A stretch of DNA of 64,000 nucleotides from Aliarcobacter cryaerophilus (GCF_014352935.1 NZ_CP060694.1:682001-746000), one strand, 5' to 3'. Shown: positions 43,819-57,100, counted from the stretch's first letter. Notes: a model not told the origin generated them from the sequence alone. Numbers and translations are program-made.

Positions 43819-44979
43819 TTAAAAACTTTCGACAGTTTTTTTAATACTAAACAAAGCCTCTTTTAAAATCTCAAGAGGTGTTGCAATATTTACTCTTATA
43901 AAATTATCACCATTTTCTCCAAAAGTTACTCCTGAGATTACTCTTACATTTCCTAGCTCTTCTAGTTTTTTTGTAAACTCTTTTGAGTTTAAGCCAAGAG
44001 AGCTTATATCAATCCATAATAGATATGTAGCTTCTGCTTTCACTACTTTTAGATTTGGGATATTTTTTGCTATAAAATCTTCCAAAAAGTTTTTATTTTT
44101 TTCAAGATAAATAAGTAGTTCAAAAAGCCAATCTTCACACTCTTCATAAGCACTAATCAAAGAGTAAATCCCAAAAACATTAACTCCTTTCATCTCATTT
44201 TTGCTAAGAGTTTTGTCTAATTTTACTCTTAAATCTTTATTTGCTGCAACTATATTTGAAGCTTTTAATCCAGCTAGGTTAAATGTTTTTGTAGCACTTG
44301 TGCAACTAATTGAATTTTGTAAAAACTCTTCACAAATAGATGCAAAAGGAGTAAAGATATAATCTTTGAAAACTAAATCCCTATGAATCTCATCACTTAT
44401 TACTAAAACATCGTATTTTAAACACAACTCACCCATTTTTTTTAGTTCATTTTTTGAAAAAATTTTCCCTACTGGATTGTGAGGATTTGATAATATAAAT
44501 AGTTTTGGTCTATCATTTTTTAGTTTCTCTTCAAAATCAACAAAATCTATCTCATATTTTGCATCTTTATATATCAAATTGTTTGTTATAACCTTGCAAT
44601 CATTGTTTTGTATAACTATATTAAAGTAGTGATAAACAGGCGATTGAATTAAGATTTTGTCATCTTTTTGACAAAAAGTTTGAATAATTGCACTTAAAGA
44701 TGGAATTACTCCAACTGTTGGAATAATATGCTCTTTTTTTATCTCATAGTTGAATCTTTTTTTCCACCAACTAATCTCAGCTTCAAAATACTCATTTGGA
44801 ACCATTGTATAGCCAAAAACTGGATGCTTTGCTCTTTTTATAATAGAATCCACAATAGGTTTTGCAACTTCAAAATCCATATCAGCAACCCACATAGGAA
44901 TCACTCCATCTTTTGTAGTATCCCATTTATAGCAGTCTGTATTTTTTCTATTTATCACTTTATCAAAATTGTATTTCAT
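43819..44979 (-). CDS. MalY/PatB-family PLP-dependent C-S lyase (cystathionine beta-lyase-like)
   Basis: This 386-residue fold-type I aminotransferase relative begins with the PatB-like WDTTKDGVIPMWVADMDF. It contains LSNPHNPVGKIF, VISDEIHRDLVF and the PLP Lys K231 in TSATKTFNLAGLKAS. This group cleaves cystathionine or cysteine conjugates to a thiol, pyruvate and ammonia, and supplies homocysteine for methionine. True aminotransferase activity is possible. It stands alone, divergent from an iron-type alcohol dehydrogenase gene. Confidence 0.88.
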   Translation of the reverse strand: MKYNFDKVINRKNTDCYKWDTTKDGVIPMWVADMDFEVAKPIVDSIIKRAKHPVFGYTMVPNEYFEAEISWWKKRFNYEIKKEHIIPTVGVIPSLSAIIQTFCQKDDKILIQSPVYHYFNIVIQNNDCKVITNNLIYKDAKYEIDFVDFEEKLKNDRPKLFILSNPHNPVGKIFSKNELKKMGELCLKYDVLVISDEIHRDLVFKDYIFTPFASICEEFLQNSISCTSATKTFNLAGLKASNIVAANKDLRVKLDKTLSKNEMKGVNVFGIYSLISAYEECEDWLFELLIYLEKNKNFLEDFIAKNIPNLKVVKAEATYLLWIDISSLGLNSKEFTKKLEELGNVRVISGVTFGENGDNFIRVNIATPLEILKEALFSIKKTVESF

Positions 44980-45102
44980 CTATTGCCTTTAAAAAATTAT
45001 TCAAAATAGCTTTTATTATACAAGATTATGATTTATATAGGGTTTTGTTAATTTAGAGATAAAGAGAAATATAGATAAAATTTCAAAAAAAAGGAGCAAA
45101 AT

Positions 45103-46230
45103 ATGGAAAATTTTAGTTTTTGTAATCCAACACAAATTGAGTTTGGAAAAGATAAAGAGAAAAATATTGGAAAATGTATAAGCCAAAATGGAGTAAAAAA
45201 AGTTTTATTAGTTTATGGAAGCAAAAGAGTTATAGAAGATGGACTTTTTGATATAGTTGCAAAAAGTCTAAAAGAAAATGGTGTAGATTTTATAGCTTTT
45301 GGTGGAGTTGTAAGTAACCCAATATTAGGAACTATTAAAAATGCTATAAAAATTGCAAAAGATGAGAAAGTAGATGGAGTTTTAAGTCTTGGAGGTGGGT
45401 CTGTTTTAGATAGCTCAAAAGCAATAGCTGTTGGAACTTTATATGATAGTGATGTTTGGGATTTCTTTTTAGGTAAAGAGCAAATAAAAAAAGCTTTACC
45501 TATTTTTGACATAATTACTCTTGCTGCAACTGGAAGCGAGATGAATGGATATGCAGTTGTTACAAATGAGAAAACAAAACAAAAATTTAGTATTTGGTCA
45601 CCTTTGGTTTATCCAAAAGTTTCTGTTATAAATCCAGAACTTCAAAAAAGTGTTTCAAAAGAGTATTTGGTTTATTCTGCAACTGATATTATTGCACATA
45701 CTATTGAAGGCTATTTTACAGCAAAGATTCAACCAAAATATATGAGTAGACAAGTTGAAAATATCATAAAAACAGTTATTGAAACAACTGAAATTTTAAT
45801 AGAAAACCCAGATGATTATAATGCAAGAGGAGAGTTTGCTTGGGCTGCAACAAATGCTTTAAATGGAACAACAACAGTTGGAACAGCTGGTTTTTCTTTT
45901 CCAAATCACTTAATAGAACACGCACTTTCAGCACTTTACAATGTACCTCATGGAGCAGGGCTATCTGTTGTAATTCCAGCTTGGGCAAAGTGGTATTATA
46001 AAGAAAATGAGGCTCAGTTTATAAGATTTGCAAAAGAGATTTTTGGAAAAAACACAGCTCTTGAAGGAATTGAAGCACTTGAGAGTTGGTTTAATAAAAT
46101 AGGAACTCCAACAAGATTAAATCAATTTGGATTAGATAAAAGTAATATTTCGGATATTATAGAAAATTTATCTTTTCAAGAAGAGTTTTCAAAAGAGGAT
46201 TTAGAGCAAATTTTAAACAATATGCTATAA
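45103..46230 (+). CDS. Iron-containing (group III) alcohol dehydrogenase, butanol dehydrogenase/YqhD-like
   Basis: This 375-residue enzyme has the Rossmann-like NAD(P) site with GGGS at 97-100 and the metal-binding set D195, H199 (ATDIIAHTIEGYF), H273 and H283 (IEHALSALYNVPHGAG). Its opening NPTQIEFGKDKEKNIG is typical of the BDH/YqhD branch, which prefers NADPH and reduces aldehydes. AAGGAG precedes the ATG. It is a single-gene unit ended by a hairpin at 46237-46264. A detoxifying aldehyde reductase role is likely but inferred. Confidence 0.9.
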   Translation: MENFSFCNPTQIEFGKDKEKNIGKCISQNGVKKVLLVYGSKRVIEDGLFDIVAKSLKENGVDFIAFGGVVSNPILGTIKNAIKIAKDEKVDGVLSLGGGSVLDSSKAIAVGTLYDSDVWDFFLGKEQIKKALPIFDIITLAATGSEMNGYAVVTNEKTKQKFSIWSPLVYPKVSVINPELQKSVSKEYLVYSATDIIAHTIEGYFTAKIQPKYMSRQVENIIKTVIETTEILIENPDDYNARGEFAWAATNALNGTTTVGTAGFSFPNHLIEHALSALYNVPHGAGLSVVIPAWAKWYYKENEAQFIRFAKEIFGKNTALEGIEALESWFNKIGTPTRLNQFGLDKSNISDIIENLSFQEEFSKEDLEQILNNML

Positions 46231-46236
46231 AAAATA

Positions 46237-46264
46237 TTTTGAATGAATTTTAAATTCATTCAAA
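46237..46264. terminator. Inverted repeat between the alcohol dehydrogenase and chemoreceptor genes
   Basis: TTTTGAATGAATTT is mirrored by AAATTCATTCAAAA with almost no loop, giving a practical stem of seven or more pairs (GAATGAA/TTCATTC) bounded by A/T runs. It lies between two converging genes and probably ends both transcripts. Confidence 0.7.
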
Positions 46265-46265
46265 A

Positions 46266-48542
46266 TTATAATAACTTTTTAAAATCTATACTATCTTTTC
46301 CTACAAATTTTTTTTCATCTGTTTTTTTTACTACCATTTTTGCAATCTCATCAGTTTCAACTGCAACATCATGAGTTAAAGATGCTATTTGTGCATTTTG
46401 TTGAGTCTGTTCATCCAAACTATTTACAGCATCATTAATCTGTTCAATACCCAAAAGTTGCTCTTTTGAAGAGTTTTCAATATCATAAATAAGTTTTGAA
46501 GAGTTTTTTATATTTTCATTTAACTCTTTATACCCTTCAATCATAGAGTTTGCAATCTCTTTACCTTGATTTGCCTTTAATGTTGCATTTTCAACAATAT
46601 TTTTTATCTCTTTTGCAGCTTCTGCACTTCTGTTTGCTAAGTTTCTAACCTCACCAGCAACAACTGCAAATCCTTTTCCAGCTTCACCAGCTGTTGCTGC
46701 TTCAACAGCTGCGTTTAGGCTTAAAATATTTGTTTGAAATGCGATATTATCAATCACACTTATTGCTTCATTTATCTCAGAAACTTGACTACTAATATCT
46801 TCCATAGAAGCAGTTGTTTGGTTTGCAAGTTTCTCACCCTCAATAGAAGAGTTAAGAAGTTTTTGTGATAGTTGAGTCATTTTTGATACATTTTGTGAAT
46901 TGCTTCTAATATTTGATGTAATTTGTTCTAAAGATGCTGATGTTTGTTCAAGAGATGCGGCTGCTTCATTTGAACTTATATTTAATTTATCTACATTTTT
47001 AAGTAAGATATTTGAACTCTCATCAAGTTTTAATCCAATTGATTTGTTTTCAATTAACATTTTAGTAATTGAATCACCCAAAGTATTCACGCCATTTGCA
47101 AGTTTTAAAAGATGTTCTTTTAAATTTTTTGTTGATATTTTATTTAGATAGTTATAGTTAGAGTATTGTTCTAATACATTTAATACATTTTCAATATTTG
47201 ATTCAAGATTATTTGCCATTCTGTTTAATACATTTTTCAATTCCATTAATGCAGGATTTGAAACTTCAATATTAATTCTTTGACATAAATCTCCATGTTC
47301 AAACTCTGATAAAACAGCAACTGTTTCATCGATTAATTTTCTATCCTCATCTGTTGCTTTTTTTGCTTTCTCAATATTTTCATTAATCTGTTTAGCCATA
47401 ATTCCAAACTCATCTTCTGAATCAATAGCAATTTTTTCAATACTATTACTCTCTTTATTTAAATATCTAAAAAATGACAATAACCCATCTTTGATTCTTT
47501 TAAGAGATTTTAAAGATATTGTTAAAGTTATAAAAATAGAGATAGATATTACAACTAAAGTTATAATAGATAGTGTGATTATTAAATACATCAGTTTATT
47601 TGCATCTTTAAAAATTTCATTTGAATTAACTCCACCAACTAAAAGCCAATTCCATTCATCAAAGTTTTCAAATACTGTAAATTTCTCTTCATCATTCCAA
47701 ATATATGTAAGGTTGCCATTTTTCTTATTTAAAATCTCTTTTATAATATAAACTCCATTTTTATCTGAAATATCTAAACCAGATTTTTTGCTTAATGTTG
47801 GATGAGAGATAAACTCTCCATATTTTTTATCATTTATATTTGAGTTTAAAATGTAGTAGTAACCACTTTCTCCTATAACTCTATTTTTAATAGTTTGCAT
47901 TAAATCATTTAAATCAGAGCTAATATCAGAACCTATAAAAGCTATTGCAATAACTTCATTATCTTCTATTATAGGAATATATTTAGTCATATACTCTTTG
48001 CCAAATAACAAGGCTTTTCCTAAATAAGATTTTCCCTCTAAAACACTTTTATATCCAGGATGATTGTTATCTAGTTTAGTTCCAATAGCTCTATTTCCAT
48101 TCTCTTTTTTTAAGCTAGTAGATACTCTAATAAAATCATTATCTTTTCTAACAAATATTGTAGCAACAGAGCCATTAGTAATTTGTGTAAATTTATCAAC
48201 CAAATCAAAATTTAAATTTACTAAATCTCCATTTATATATAAAGCAGGAGTTTTTAAATTTTCAATCTCTATGTTTTTTGAATTATCTATTTTAATATCA
48301 TTTAACATACTTAAAAATATGTCACCAGATAGATTTGCACCACTTTTTGCAACTTTATTGAAGGTATTTATATTTTCTATTAATAAAGACAACTCTTTTT
48401 GAACAGTTTTTTCAGTATTTGTTTTCATCATATCAAAACTATTATTAACAACTAAAAAAGTTAATATAGCCATTGAAATAGATATTGATATTATTGATAC
48501 AGATACTACTTTTGCAATAACTGAATTTTTTATAAAATTCAT
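46266..48542 (-). CDS. Methyl-accepting chemotaxis protein with Cache sensor
   Basis: This 758-residue receptor has TM1 at about 9-31 and a periplasmic Cache domain of the Cache_3-Cache_2 type at about 35-310 ([18 protein letters not shown]). TM2 is at about 318-342, followed by a HAMP region and a long coiled-coil signalling domain. The hairpin tip reads [20 protein letters not shown]. It lacks a C-terminal CheR/CheB pentapeptide. It should signal through CheW/CheA to the flagellar motor. Gene ends: a hairpin downstream, and a 78-base gap to alr upstream with no obvious signal. Confidence 0.93.
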   Translation of the reverse strand: MNFIKNSVIAKVVSVSIISISISMAILTFLVVNNSFDMMKTNTEKTVQKELSLLIENINTFNKVAKSGANLSGDIFLSMLNDIKIDNSKNIEIENLKTPALYINGDLVNLNFDLVDKFTQITNGSVATIFVRKDNDFIRVSTSLKKENGNRAIGTKLDNNHPGYKSVLEGKSYLGKALLFGKEYMTKYIPIIEDNEVIAIAFIGSDISSDLNDLMQTIKNRVIGESGYYYILNSNINDKKYGEFISHPTLSKKSGLDISDKNGVYIIKEILNKKNGNLTYIWNDEEKFTVFENFDEWNWLLVGGVNSNEIFKDANKLMYLIITLSIITLVVISISIFITLTISLKSLKRIKDGLLSFFRYLNKESNSIEKIAIDSEDEFGIMAKQINENIEKAKKATDEDRKLIDETVAVLSEFEHGDLCQRINIEVSNPALMELKNVLNRMANNLESNIENVLNVLEQYSNYNYLNKISTKNLKEHLLKLANGVNTLGDSITKMLIENKSIGLKLDESSNILLKNVDKLNISSNEAAASLEQTSASLEQITSNIRSNSQNVSKMTQLSQKLLNSSIEGEKLANQTTASMEDISSQVSEINEAISVIDNIAFQTNILSLNAAVEAATAGEAGKGFAVVAGEVRNLANRSAEAAKEIKNIVENATLKANQGKEIANSMIEGYKELNENIKNSSKLIYDIENSSKEQLLGIEQINDAVNSLDEQTQQNAQIASLTHDVAVETDEIAKMVVKKTDEKKFVGKDSIDFKKLL

Positions 48543-48620
48543 TTTAATCTCTCCGCCTATTTTGGTTAAAATTTTTTGACCTTAATTATAGGCAGAATTT
48601 AATTTAATCTTAATGAAACT

Positions 48621-49652
48621 CTAAATAATCTCTCTTTTTATGTTCTCTTTTAAGCTACAAGTTATTTCATAAGTTATTGTGTTGTGAATTTTAGCCAACT
48701 CTCTTACATCATCAAAAAGACAAACTTCTTCTTCAGCACTATTTATAGATAAGTTATCCATAGAAACACGACCTAAAACTTGAAAACCTTTTGGTGTTGT
48801 GTAGTTGTGATTTTCATTAAGTCTTAAAAAACCATCTCCATAACCTACATCGTAAGTTGAAACTATCATATCAGTAGTAGCTGTGAATTTCCCACCATAA
48901 CCAACGCTTTGACTCTTTTTCAAAGTTCTAGTTGCCATTTTTGAAGCCCAAAGACTCATTACAGGTTTAAGTTTTGGAAAATCAAATGGTAAATCATCTT
49001 CTAAATATCCATAAGTTGCAATTCCTGCTCTTGCAAAATCTTCATTAAGTTCTTCAAAATTTTTTTCTCTAAAAAGTGCAGATGAGTTACAAGAGTGAAA
49101 AGCTGGGATTGGTAAAAAAAGTTTTTCACATACCTCTTTTACCTTAGCTTTTGCTTTGGAAAAAAGTTCTTTTTGGAAGAAAAAATTTGTTGATAATTCA
49201 TCCGCTCCTTTATGGTGTGTGAAAACCCCTGTAATATTGGCTTTTTGTTTCAAAAGCCCTAAAATAGCCACTTCTATGTCATCTATTGATATTCCATTTC
49301 GGTGCATTCCCGTATCTATTTTGATATGAACATTACTATTTTGTGGGATTTTTTCTATGTTTTCAAGTGTGTTTAATGCTATGTGAAAAGTATGTGAATA
49401 GTTGTGAAAAACATTAGGTGCTAGGATTAAAATATAAGAAAAATAATCCTTTATTTTTTGTGCATCTTCAACACTTCTTACAACTGCTTTTTTAATACCA
49501 AACTCACATGATAGTTTTGCAATTTCAACTATTCCATGACCATAAGCATTATCTTTTAAAACTACAGCAACTTTCTCTTTACTTGTTGCTTTTTGGCTTA
49601 TTGCTTCTAGATTATAAAAAAGGTTATCCTTGTTTAATAATATTCTAGCCAT
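48621..49652 (-). CDS. alr: Alanine racemase
   Basis: This 343-residue PLP enzyme has the N-terminal barrel motif [11 protein letters not shown] with the PLP Lys at about residue 33, DTGMHRNGI, and a C-terminal catalytic Tyr region [10 protein letters not shown]. It makes D-alanine for peptidoglycan. The frame extends 16 codons further upstream into uvrC, but the ATG at 49652 has AAGGAAGAG in front and matches family N-termini. It overlaps the end of uvrC by eight bases, so the two genes are coupled. Confidence 0.95.
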   Translation of the reverse strand: MARILLNKDNLFYNLEAISQKATSKEKVAVVLKDNAYGHGIVEIAKLSCEFGIKKAVVRSVEDAQKIKDYFSYILILAPNVFHNYSHTFHIALNTLENIEKIPQNSNVHIKIDTGMHRNGISIDDIEVAILGLLKQKANITGVFTHHKGADELSTNFFFQKELFSKAKAKVKEVCEKLFLPIPAFHSCNSSALFREKNFEELNEDFARAGIATYGYLEDDLPFDFPKLKPVMSLWASKMATRTLKKSQSVGYGGKFTATTDMIVSTYDVGYGDGFLRLNENHNYTTPKGFQVLGRVSMDNLSINSAEEEVCLFDDVRELAKIHNTITYEITCSLKENIKREII

Positions 49653-51486
49653 TCTCTTCCTTTCTAAAATAATCAAATATATTTTTTGAATCAACTTCAT
49701 TTAAAACAGCTTTTAGCTCATCTAAACTTGCATTTTTTATCTTTTCAAACTCTCCAAAATATAGAAGAAGTTTTTTTATTTTTGCTTCACCTATTCCATT
49801 TATTTGTAAAAAAGATATCTCTTTATCCTCTTTTCTTTTTTGTTTTTTATGAAAACTTATAGCAAATCTATGTGCTTCATCTCTTTGTCTTTGAATAAAC
49901 TGTAATCTTTTATCACTTGTAAGAAGATTTAAGCTTTTGTATTCACCATTTTTTCTAAAATGGACTATATCTTTCGCATTTCCTTTTGCTCTATATGCTT
50001 TGGCATCTACTTTTTGTTTTGAAATTGCAATAATATCTAAATTTACCCCAATACTTTGTACAATATCAAATGCTAGTTTTAGCAAAGTTTCTCCACCATC
50101 AATAATCCATAAATCAGGAGCAGGATTTTTTGAAAAGCTTTCAACTCTTCTTATTAACATCTCTCTCATTTGTGAATATTCATCTTTTGATTCAAGGTTA
50201 TAGTGTCTAAAAGCTTTTTTATCAAAAGAGCCTAAATTTTCATTCCAAACAATCATAGCTCCAACTGTTGCTTGTCCCATCAAATGAGAATTGTCAAAAC
50301 TTTCTATTAAACTAGGAGTTGTTTGTAGGCAAAATAGTTCTTTTAACTCTTCATATATAGTTGTTTGATTTTTTGAAGCTTCAATTCTTAGAAGTTCATC
50401 ACAGTTGTTTAATGCAATCTTTACAATACTAGCTTTTTTATCTATTTTTGGATTTATTACTTTTATTTTTTTATTAAATCTTTTATATAAAAACTCTTCA
50501 ATATCATCTAAATCCAAAATTTCATCAGCTACAATAATCTCTTTTGGAATAATTGGAAGTTCATTTGAGTAGTAGTTTACAATTGCTCTTTTGTATGCTT
50601 CATTTAAATCAAACTCTAAATCATCATTTATTTTTATAAAATCATAATTTGAAGATGCAAGTTTTCCATCTCTTATAAACATTCTTACAATCACAGCTTT
50701 TTTACTAGCAGATTTTATAGCAAATATATCCAAATCTTCATTTGTTGCTAAATCTATACCTGTTTTAATTTCAGATTTTTCAATAGTTTTTACTCTATCT
50801 CTTAAATTTAAAGCATCTTCAAAACGAAAATCATCTGAATATATTTTCATCTTCTCTTTTAGTTTTGATAAAAGTTTTGATTTATTGTATATATAGCTTA
50901 AAGCTTCATCTAAAAGTTTTTTATACTCTTCTTGTGTTATTTTTTGCTCACAAGGAGCTTTACATTTTCCTATTTGGTAAAATAGACAAGCACTCTTTCC
51001 TTTTATACAAGATTTTTTTTGCACCAATGGAACTATTTCATATATGCTATCTAACATATCTTTTGCTCCACTTGAGTATGGACCAAAATATTTTATATTT
51101 TTACCTTTCTCTATTTTTCTTGTAATTTCAAGTCTTGGAAAATCTTCATTTAAATCAACATAAATATATGGATAGGTTTTATCATCTCTTAAAAGTACAT
51201 TGTATTTTGGTTTTAGCTGTTTTATTAAAGAGTTTTCAAGTATTAAAGCATCATGTTCATTTGGAACAACAATCCACTCTACAAAAGTAGTTTCACTAAT
51301 CATTTTATATATTCGTGGACTTAGTTTATCAGCAGGTAAGAGTTTTGGAGTAAATTTGAAATAAGATTTTACTCTATTTTTTAAAACTTTTGCTTTTCCA
51401 ATATATAGTAAATGACCGTTTTCATCAAAATATTGATAAACACCAGAATCATTTGGTAACTCTTTTAATTTCTCTTCTAAATTCAT
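49645..51486 (-). CDS. uvrC: Excinuclease ABC subunit C
   Basis: This 613-residue nuclease has the N-terminal GIY-YIG domain ([20 protein letters not shown]) and a Cys cluster near residues 160-180 ([20 protein letters not shown]). A UVR motif is near 210, and the RNase-H-like C-terminal nuclease domain carries [17 protein letters not shown] and [11 protein letters not shown]. Terminal HhH sequences are near 570-605. It makes both incisions in nucleotide excision repair. It precedes alr on the same strand with an eight-base overlap. Confidence 0.97.
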   Translation of the reverse strand: MNLEEKLKELPNDSGVYQYFDENGHLLYIGKAKVLKNRVKSYFKFTPKLLPADKLSPRIYKMISETTFVEWIVVPNEHDALILENSLIKQLKPKYNVLLRDDKTYPYIYVDLNEDFPRLEITRKIEKGKNIKYFGPYSSGAKDMLDSIYEIVPLVQKKSCIKGKSACLFYQIGKCKAPCEQKITQEEYKKLLDEALSYIYNKSKLLSKLKEKMKIYSDDFRFEDALNLRDRVKTIEKSEIKTGIDLATNEDLDIFAIKSASKKAVIVRMFIRDGKLASSNYDFIKINDDLEFDLNEAYKRAIVNYYSNELPIIPKEIIVADEILDLDDIEEFLYKRFNKKIKVINPKIDKKASIVKIALNNCDELLRIEASKNQTTIYEELKELFCLQTTPSLIESFDNSHLMGQATVGAMIVWNENLGSFDKKAFRHYNLESKDEYSQMREMLIRRVESFSKNPAPDLWIIDGGETLLKLAFDIVQSIGVNLDIIAISKQKVDAKAYRAKGNAKDIVHFRKNGEYKSLNLLTSDKRLQFIQRQRDEAHRFAISFHKKQKRKEDKEISFLQINGIGEAKIKKLLLYFGEFEKIKNASLDELKAVLNEVDSKNIFDYFRKEENG

Positions 51487-51606
51487 TTTGAAATAGTAGC
51501 TAAAAAGAGTTTTTATAGAGTTTATAGGCTATTTTATTGCTAGAAAATAATTATATACTATTCATCAAAAATAATAAAATCTGTCTTAAAAAAGGGGTAT
51601 TAAGCG

Positions 51607-54057
51607 ATGAAAAATTTGAATTTTGGTACAAAATTAATATTAATTTTGGTTGCTTCTGTGATAGTTTCTTTAGGAACTATGATATTTTTTACAACAAAAA
51701 AGCAGTATGAAAATGCTGAAAAACAATCTCAAGAATATATAAAAGCTACCGTTAAATCTTATGCAATTGAACAAAAAGCTATTTTTGACAAAACTATAAC
51801 TGAAGTAGAATCTATTGTAAATAGAATAGAAACTGCAATAAAAACAGATGAAAAACTTACAAAAGAAGGAATGATAGAGTTTCAAAAAAATATCTTAAAA
51901 AATAATGATTTTTTATATACAGCTTGGATAGGGTTTGAAGATGATTCATACTTATTTGATAGATATGATGGAAGTGATAAAAATCCATATTATACTCCAA
52001 AAGGTGTATTTCAACCTCTAGTTACAAAAAATGGTGAAAAATTTGAAATAGAGTTTTTACCAGAATTTGATAAAGATGCTATATATATTAAAAAAGCAAT
52101 TGAAAATAAAAGAGTTTCTATAGTAGAACCTTACGAGTATGAGTTAAGTGGAAAAAAAGTATTAATGGCTACTGTTTCTTCACCAATTATTATTGATGGT
52201 AAAATTATAGGAGTTGTAGGAGTTGATTTTACTTTAGAAGCTATAAATAATGCAATTTCTTCAATTACTTTATTTGATACGGGATATTTGATTTTTATAG
52301 AACCTTCTGGAGCTATAATTTCTCATAAAGATAGTAAAAGAGTAGGTAAAATATATGCAGATACTGCAAATGGTGATATAGATAGAATGAATATTTTAGA
52401 AAATCAAAAGCAAGGAAAATCTTATGAGTTTTATACTCTTGCAAAAGCTACAGGAAAGACATCATATTTTTACTCTTATCCTTTTGAATTTGGAGATACA
52501 AAAAGATATTTCGTTTTAATTAGTGCATCTGCTGAAGAAGAGTATCTAAAAAGTGCAAATGATGTTCGAAATTTTTCTTTAATTTTTGCTTTGGTTGTAA
52601 CAGGATTAATAGTAGCAATAGTAATGTATAGTATGAGAACTCTAAGCAAAAACTTAACAATAATTTCAAGTGGTCTTTTAGGTTTCTTCTCATTTTTAAA
52701 TAAAGAGACAACTACAACAAAACAAATAGAGATAAACTCTAATGATGAATTTGGAACTATGGCAAAAGTTATAAATGAAAATATCAAAAGAACACAAGAT
52801 TTAATAAATCAAGATAGTGCTTTAATTGATGATGTAAAAAGAGTTGTTGATATTGTAAAATCTGGACATTTAGATACAAAGATTGAAAAAAGTACTCAAA
52901 ATATTGGATTGGAAGAGCTAAAAAATAGTTTTAATGAGATGCTTGAAGTTACAAGAGAAAATGTATGTTCTGATATAAATAAAGTTATAGCTTTGTTAGA
53001 AGATTTTAGTAGATTGAATTTTAGGGCTAGACTTGAAAATGATAACGGTAAAATAGCAAATGGTATAAATAATCTAGCATCTATTATAAATGATATGTTA
53101 AAAGAGAACAAATCAAATGGTATGACACTAGAACAAAGCTCAAAAGAGTTGCTAGAAGATGTTGATAGATTAAACTTATCTTCAAACGAAGCAGCAGCTT
53201 CTCTTGAAGAGACAGCAGCAGCACTTGAAGAGATTACAAGTAATATTAGAAATAATACTGAAAATATCGCAAAAATGGCTAAATATTCAAATGAGATAAT
53301 AAAAGCTTCAGCATCAGGAGAAGCTTTGGCAAATGAAACAACAAATGCAATGGATGAGATAAATAGTAAAGTAAATATGGTAAATGATGCAATAAGTGTA
53401 ATAGATCAAATTGCTTTTCAAACAAATATTCTAAGTCTAAATGCTGCTGTTGAAGCTGCAACTGCAGGAGAAGCTGGAAAAGGATTTGCTGTTGTTGCTC
53501 AAGAGGTAAGAAATCTTGCAACTAGAAGTGCTGAAGCTGCTAAAGAGATAAAAAATATTGTTGAAGAGGCTACTATAAAAGCAAATGAGGGTAAAACTAT
53601 TGCTACAAATATGATTGATGGTTATAAGGGATTAAATGAGTCTATTAGTAAAACTATAAATTTAATCTCAGATATTGAGATGTCAAGTAAAGAGCAATTA
53701 AGTGGAATTGAACAGATAAATGATGCAGTAAATGAACTTGATAGACAAACTCAACAAAATGCTATGATAGCAACAGAGACAAATGATATTGCAATGAATT
53801 TAGATGAGGTTGCAAAATTAATTGTAGAAGATACAAATAAAAAAGAGTTTAATGGAAAAACAAGTGTGCAGGCAAAAAATATAAATACAAAAAGAACTTC
53901 TTATAATTTAGAAATAGCTAAAAAAGAGGTAAAACCTTTAAAAAAAGAGAAAGATAAATCTAATTTATCGTCTAAAGAATCTGAAAATATTAAAACAAAA
54001 TCTAAATTTGAAGTTATTAGTGATAGTAGTTCAAATGATGAGTGGGAAAGTTTTTAA
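51607..54057 (+). CDS. Methyl-accepting chemotaxis protein with dCache sensor
   Basis: This 816-residue receptor has TM1 at about 9-27, a double-Cache periplasmic domain at about 35-315 ([38 protein letters not shown]), and TM2 at about 323-345. A HAMP-like region and the signalling hairpin with [20 protein letters not shown] follow. The last 70 residues are a Lys/Ser-rich tail. The cytoplasmic part is very similar to that of the chemoreceptor at 46266-48542, while the sensors differ. dCache receptors often sense amino acids or organic acids; the ligand here is unknown. A run of A and GGGG precedes the ATG. Confidence 0.94.
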   Translation: MKNLNFGTKLILILVASVIVSLGTMIFFTTKKQYENAEKQSQEYIKATVKSYAIEQKAIFDKTITEVESIVNRIETAIKTDEKLTKEGMIEFQKNILKNNDFLYTAWIGFEDDSYLFDRYDGSDKNPYYTPKGVFQPLVTKNGEKFEIEFLPEFDKDAIYIKKAIENKRVSIVEPYEYELSGKKVLMATVSSPIIIDGKIIGVVGVDFTLEAINNAISSITLFDTGYLIFIEPSGAIISHKDSKRVGKIYADTANGDIDRMNILENQKQGKSYEFYTLAKATGKTSYFYSYPFEFGDTKRYFVLISASAEEEYLKSANDVRNFSLIFALVVTGLIVAIVMYSMRTLSKNLTIISSGLLGFFSFLNKETTTTKQIEINSNDEFGTMAKVINENIKRTQDLINQDSALIDDVKRVVDIVKSGHLDTKIEKSTQNIGLEELKNSFNEMLEVTRENVCSDINKVIALLEDFSRLNFRARLENDNGKIANGINNLASIINDMLKENKSNGMTLEQSSKELLEDVDRLNLSSNEAAASLEETAAALEEITSNIRNNTENIAKMAKYSNEIIKASASGEALANETTNAMDEINSKVNMVNDAISVIDQIAFQTNILSLNAAVEAATAGEAGKGFAVVAQEVRNLATRSAEAAKEIKNIVEEATIKANEGKTIATNMIDGYKGLNESISKTINLISDIEMSSKEQLSGIEQINDAVNELDRQTQQNAMIATETNDIAMNLDEVAKLIVEDTNKKEFNGKTSVQAKNINTKRTSYNLEIAKKEVKPLKKEKDKSNLSSKESENIKTKSKFEVISDSSSNDEWESF

Positions 54058-54080
54058 GCCTAATTCGAAAGATATATAAA

Positions 54081-54108
54081 AAGAGGGTGGGATTAAACCC
54101 TACCTCTT
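54081..54108. terminator. Bidirectional terminator between the dCache chemoreceptor and RND operon
   Basis: AAGAGGGTGGG and CCCTACCTCTT pair at 9 of 11 positions across the loop ATTAAA, with an A run on the left and a T run on the right. It overlaps the stop of the RND gene by a base or two and should end both converging transcripts. Confidence 0.78.
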
Positions 54109-57100
54109 ATTTTTCACTATTGTTTTCCTCTTCTTCTCTTTTTAAATCCTCTGCAATATTTCCCTCTTTTTCTCTACTTAATCTTGAGATTAATACATAA
54201 AAGAGTGGAATAAATAAAATTGCTAAGAATGTTGCAGTTAGCATTCCTCCAACAACTCCAGTTCCAATAGAGTGTTTACTAGCAGCTCCTGCTCCACTAC
54301 TAATTGCAAGAGGCATAACTCCAATAGTAAATGCTAAAGATGTCATAACTATTGGTCTTAATCTTACTTTTGCAGCTTCTAAAGCTGAGTCAATTAGATT
54401 GTATCCCTCTTTTCTTTTTTGAAGAGCAAACTCTACAATCAAAATTGCATTTTTGGCAGCAAGTCCTGCAAGAACTAAGAGACCAACTTGGAAGTAGATA
54501 TTATTATCAAGTCCTCTTAAATTTGTAGCTAAAATAGCTCCAAAAATAGCAAATGGTACAGCTAAAACAACAGCTATTGGAAGTAGCCATTTTTCATAAA
54601 GAGCTGCAAGAATTAAGAATAAGAAGATAATACCAAATATAAAGGCTTGAGCAGAACTTCCACCTATTTGTTTCTCTTGATAAGCAGTTCCTACCCAAGA
54701 AATTGTATAACCTTGTGGTAAAACCTCTTTTGAAACTTCTTCTATAGCTTTTAAAGCATCTCCTGAACTATATCCAGCAGCTGGTTGTCCTGAAACTTTT
54801 GCAGCTTGGAAAAGATTAAATCTTTCTATAATGTCTGCCCCAACAATCTGTTTTAAAGTTACAAAAGAGTCTAAAGGTAGAAGTTCACCATTTGATGATT
54901 TTACATAAATATATTGCATATCTTCAGCATTTGATCTATATGTATCAATAGCTTGCATATTTACTTTATAAGTTCTTCCGTAAAGTGAGAAATCATTTAC
55001 ATAAAAACTTCCAAAAGTTGCATTTATAGTATTGTAAATATCGTTTATATTTACACCTTTTGCTTTTGCTTTCTCAATATCTACATCCATCTTATATTGT
55101 GGAATAGTTGCAGATAGTGAAGTTCTAACTCCCATTAACTCTGGTCTTGTTTTTGCTTTTTCGATTACTTGATTTACAACTTTTTGTAAATCTTCAACAC
55201 TTCCACCTGTTCGGTCTTGAACATACATATCAAATCCACCTGTAACACTCATACCCATAATTGCAGGTGGAATAACAGCAAATGAGAATCCTTCACTAGT
55301 TCCCATTAGTTGTCCACTAAATTTTTTTAATAAAGCTTGAGCTGATTGACTTGATTCTGGTCTTTCATCCCAATCTTTTAATTTAACAATAGTAGCAACC
55401 GTGTGTGTTCTTTGAGCTGATGTTGTAAAGTCATAACCAGCTAAAGTAATAATGTTTTTAACATTTGGGTCTTTTGAAATAATTGCATTTATCTCTTCTG
55501 ATAATTCAATAGTTCTTGATAAAGATGAACCTGGAGGATTAAACCCAAATATAAATATGGTACCTTGATCTTCATCAGGTACTAATCCTGTTTTCATTCC
55601 CTTAAACATATCATAAGATATAAAAATCAACCCACCAAATAGTAACATAGATATCAAAGAGTATCTAATAGTTTTTTTAACTAAAAGTGAATAACCAACA
55701 GTTGCTTTATCAAACATAGTATTAAACCATTTGAAAAAGCCTTTAGGTTCATGTTTTTTATTTTTTAATATTCTTACACATAGCGATGGTGTTAATGTTA
55801 AAGCAACAAATCCAGAGATTAAAACGGACACAACTATGGTAATAGCAAATTGTCTATACATTTCACCACTTAATCCACCCATAAATGCAACAGGTACAAA
55901 TACAGCTCCAAGTACCAAAATAATAGCAATTAAAGCTCCAGTTACCTCTCTCATAGCAGCAAATGCTGCCTCTTTTGGAGTTTTACCCATATCCATATGC
56001 CGTTCGATATTTTCAATAACAATAATAGCATCATCAACAACAATACCAATAGCAAGAACTAATCCAAAAAGAGTAAGAAGATTTATACTAAATCCTAAAG
56101 CATACATTCCAGCAAATGCTCCAACTATAGATACAGGAACAGCAATTAAAGGAATAATAGTAGCTCTCCAATTTTGTAAAAATAGAAAAATAATTAAAAT
56201 AACTAAAATAAGAGCCTCAACAAATGTTTTTACAACCTCTTCAATTGATGCTGTAATAAAATCTGTACTATCATAAGGAATAGTATATGTCATATCTTCA
56301 GGGAAATTTTTGCTAGCTTCCTCTAATGCTTTTTTAATAGCAGCTGCTGATTCTAAAGCATTTGCTTCACTTTGTAAAAATACTCCAATTGGTAAAGAAG
56401 GTGCATTATTTAATCTTGTTTGCATACTGTAATTACTAGCACCTAGCTCTATTGTAGCAACATCTTTAAGTTTTAAACTACTTCCATCAGGGTTTGAACG
56501 AATTACAATATTAGCAAATTGAACAGGATCATCAAATCTTTCTGGAGTTTGAATTGTATATGTGTACATCTGCTTATTTGCAATTGGTTCAGCTGCAATT
56601 TTACCAGCTGCATATTGATTATTTTGCTCTTTGATAACAGCAATAACATCAGTTGTAGCAAGAGAGTATTTTGAAAGTTTTGAAGGGTCTAGCCAAACTC
56701 TAATAGAGTAATCTTTTGCCCCAAAAATCATAGCATCTCCAACACCTTCAACTCTTTTTAGAGTTTCAACCATATTTAATAATGCATAGTTTGAAAGATA
56801 TATAGAGTCATAAGTATTATTTGGAGATTGAAGCATTGCAAATAGAAGAATACTAGGAGATTTTTCACCTACAACAACTCCAACTCTTTGCACTTGCTCA
56901 GGCATTGAAGATAAAGCTGCTTGAACTCTATTGTTTACATCAATTTTTGCACTATCAGGATCTGTTCCTACTTCAAAATATACATTAATCGACAAGTTTC
57001 CACTATCATCTGCTAAAGAGTTCATATAAATCATATCTTTAGCACCATTAATTTGTTGCTCAAGAGGAGCTGCTACTGTTTTTGCAATAGTATTAGCACT

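Noticed and set aside
55731-56276. Open frame of 181 codons antisense to the RND pump
   Set aside because: Its length follows from the codon use of the pump gene; there is no start context and no recognisable domain.
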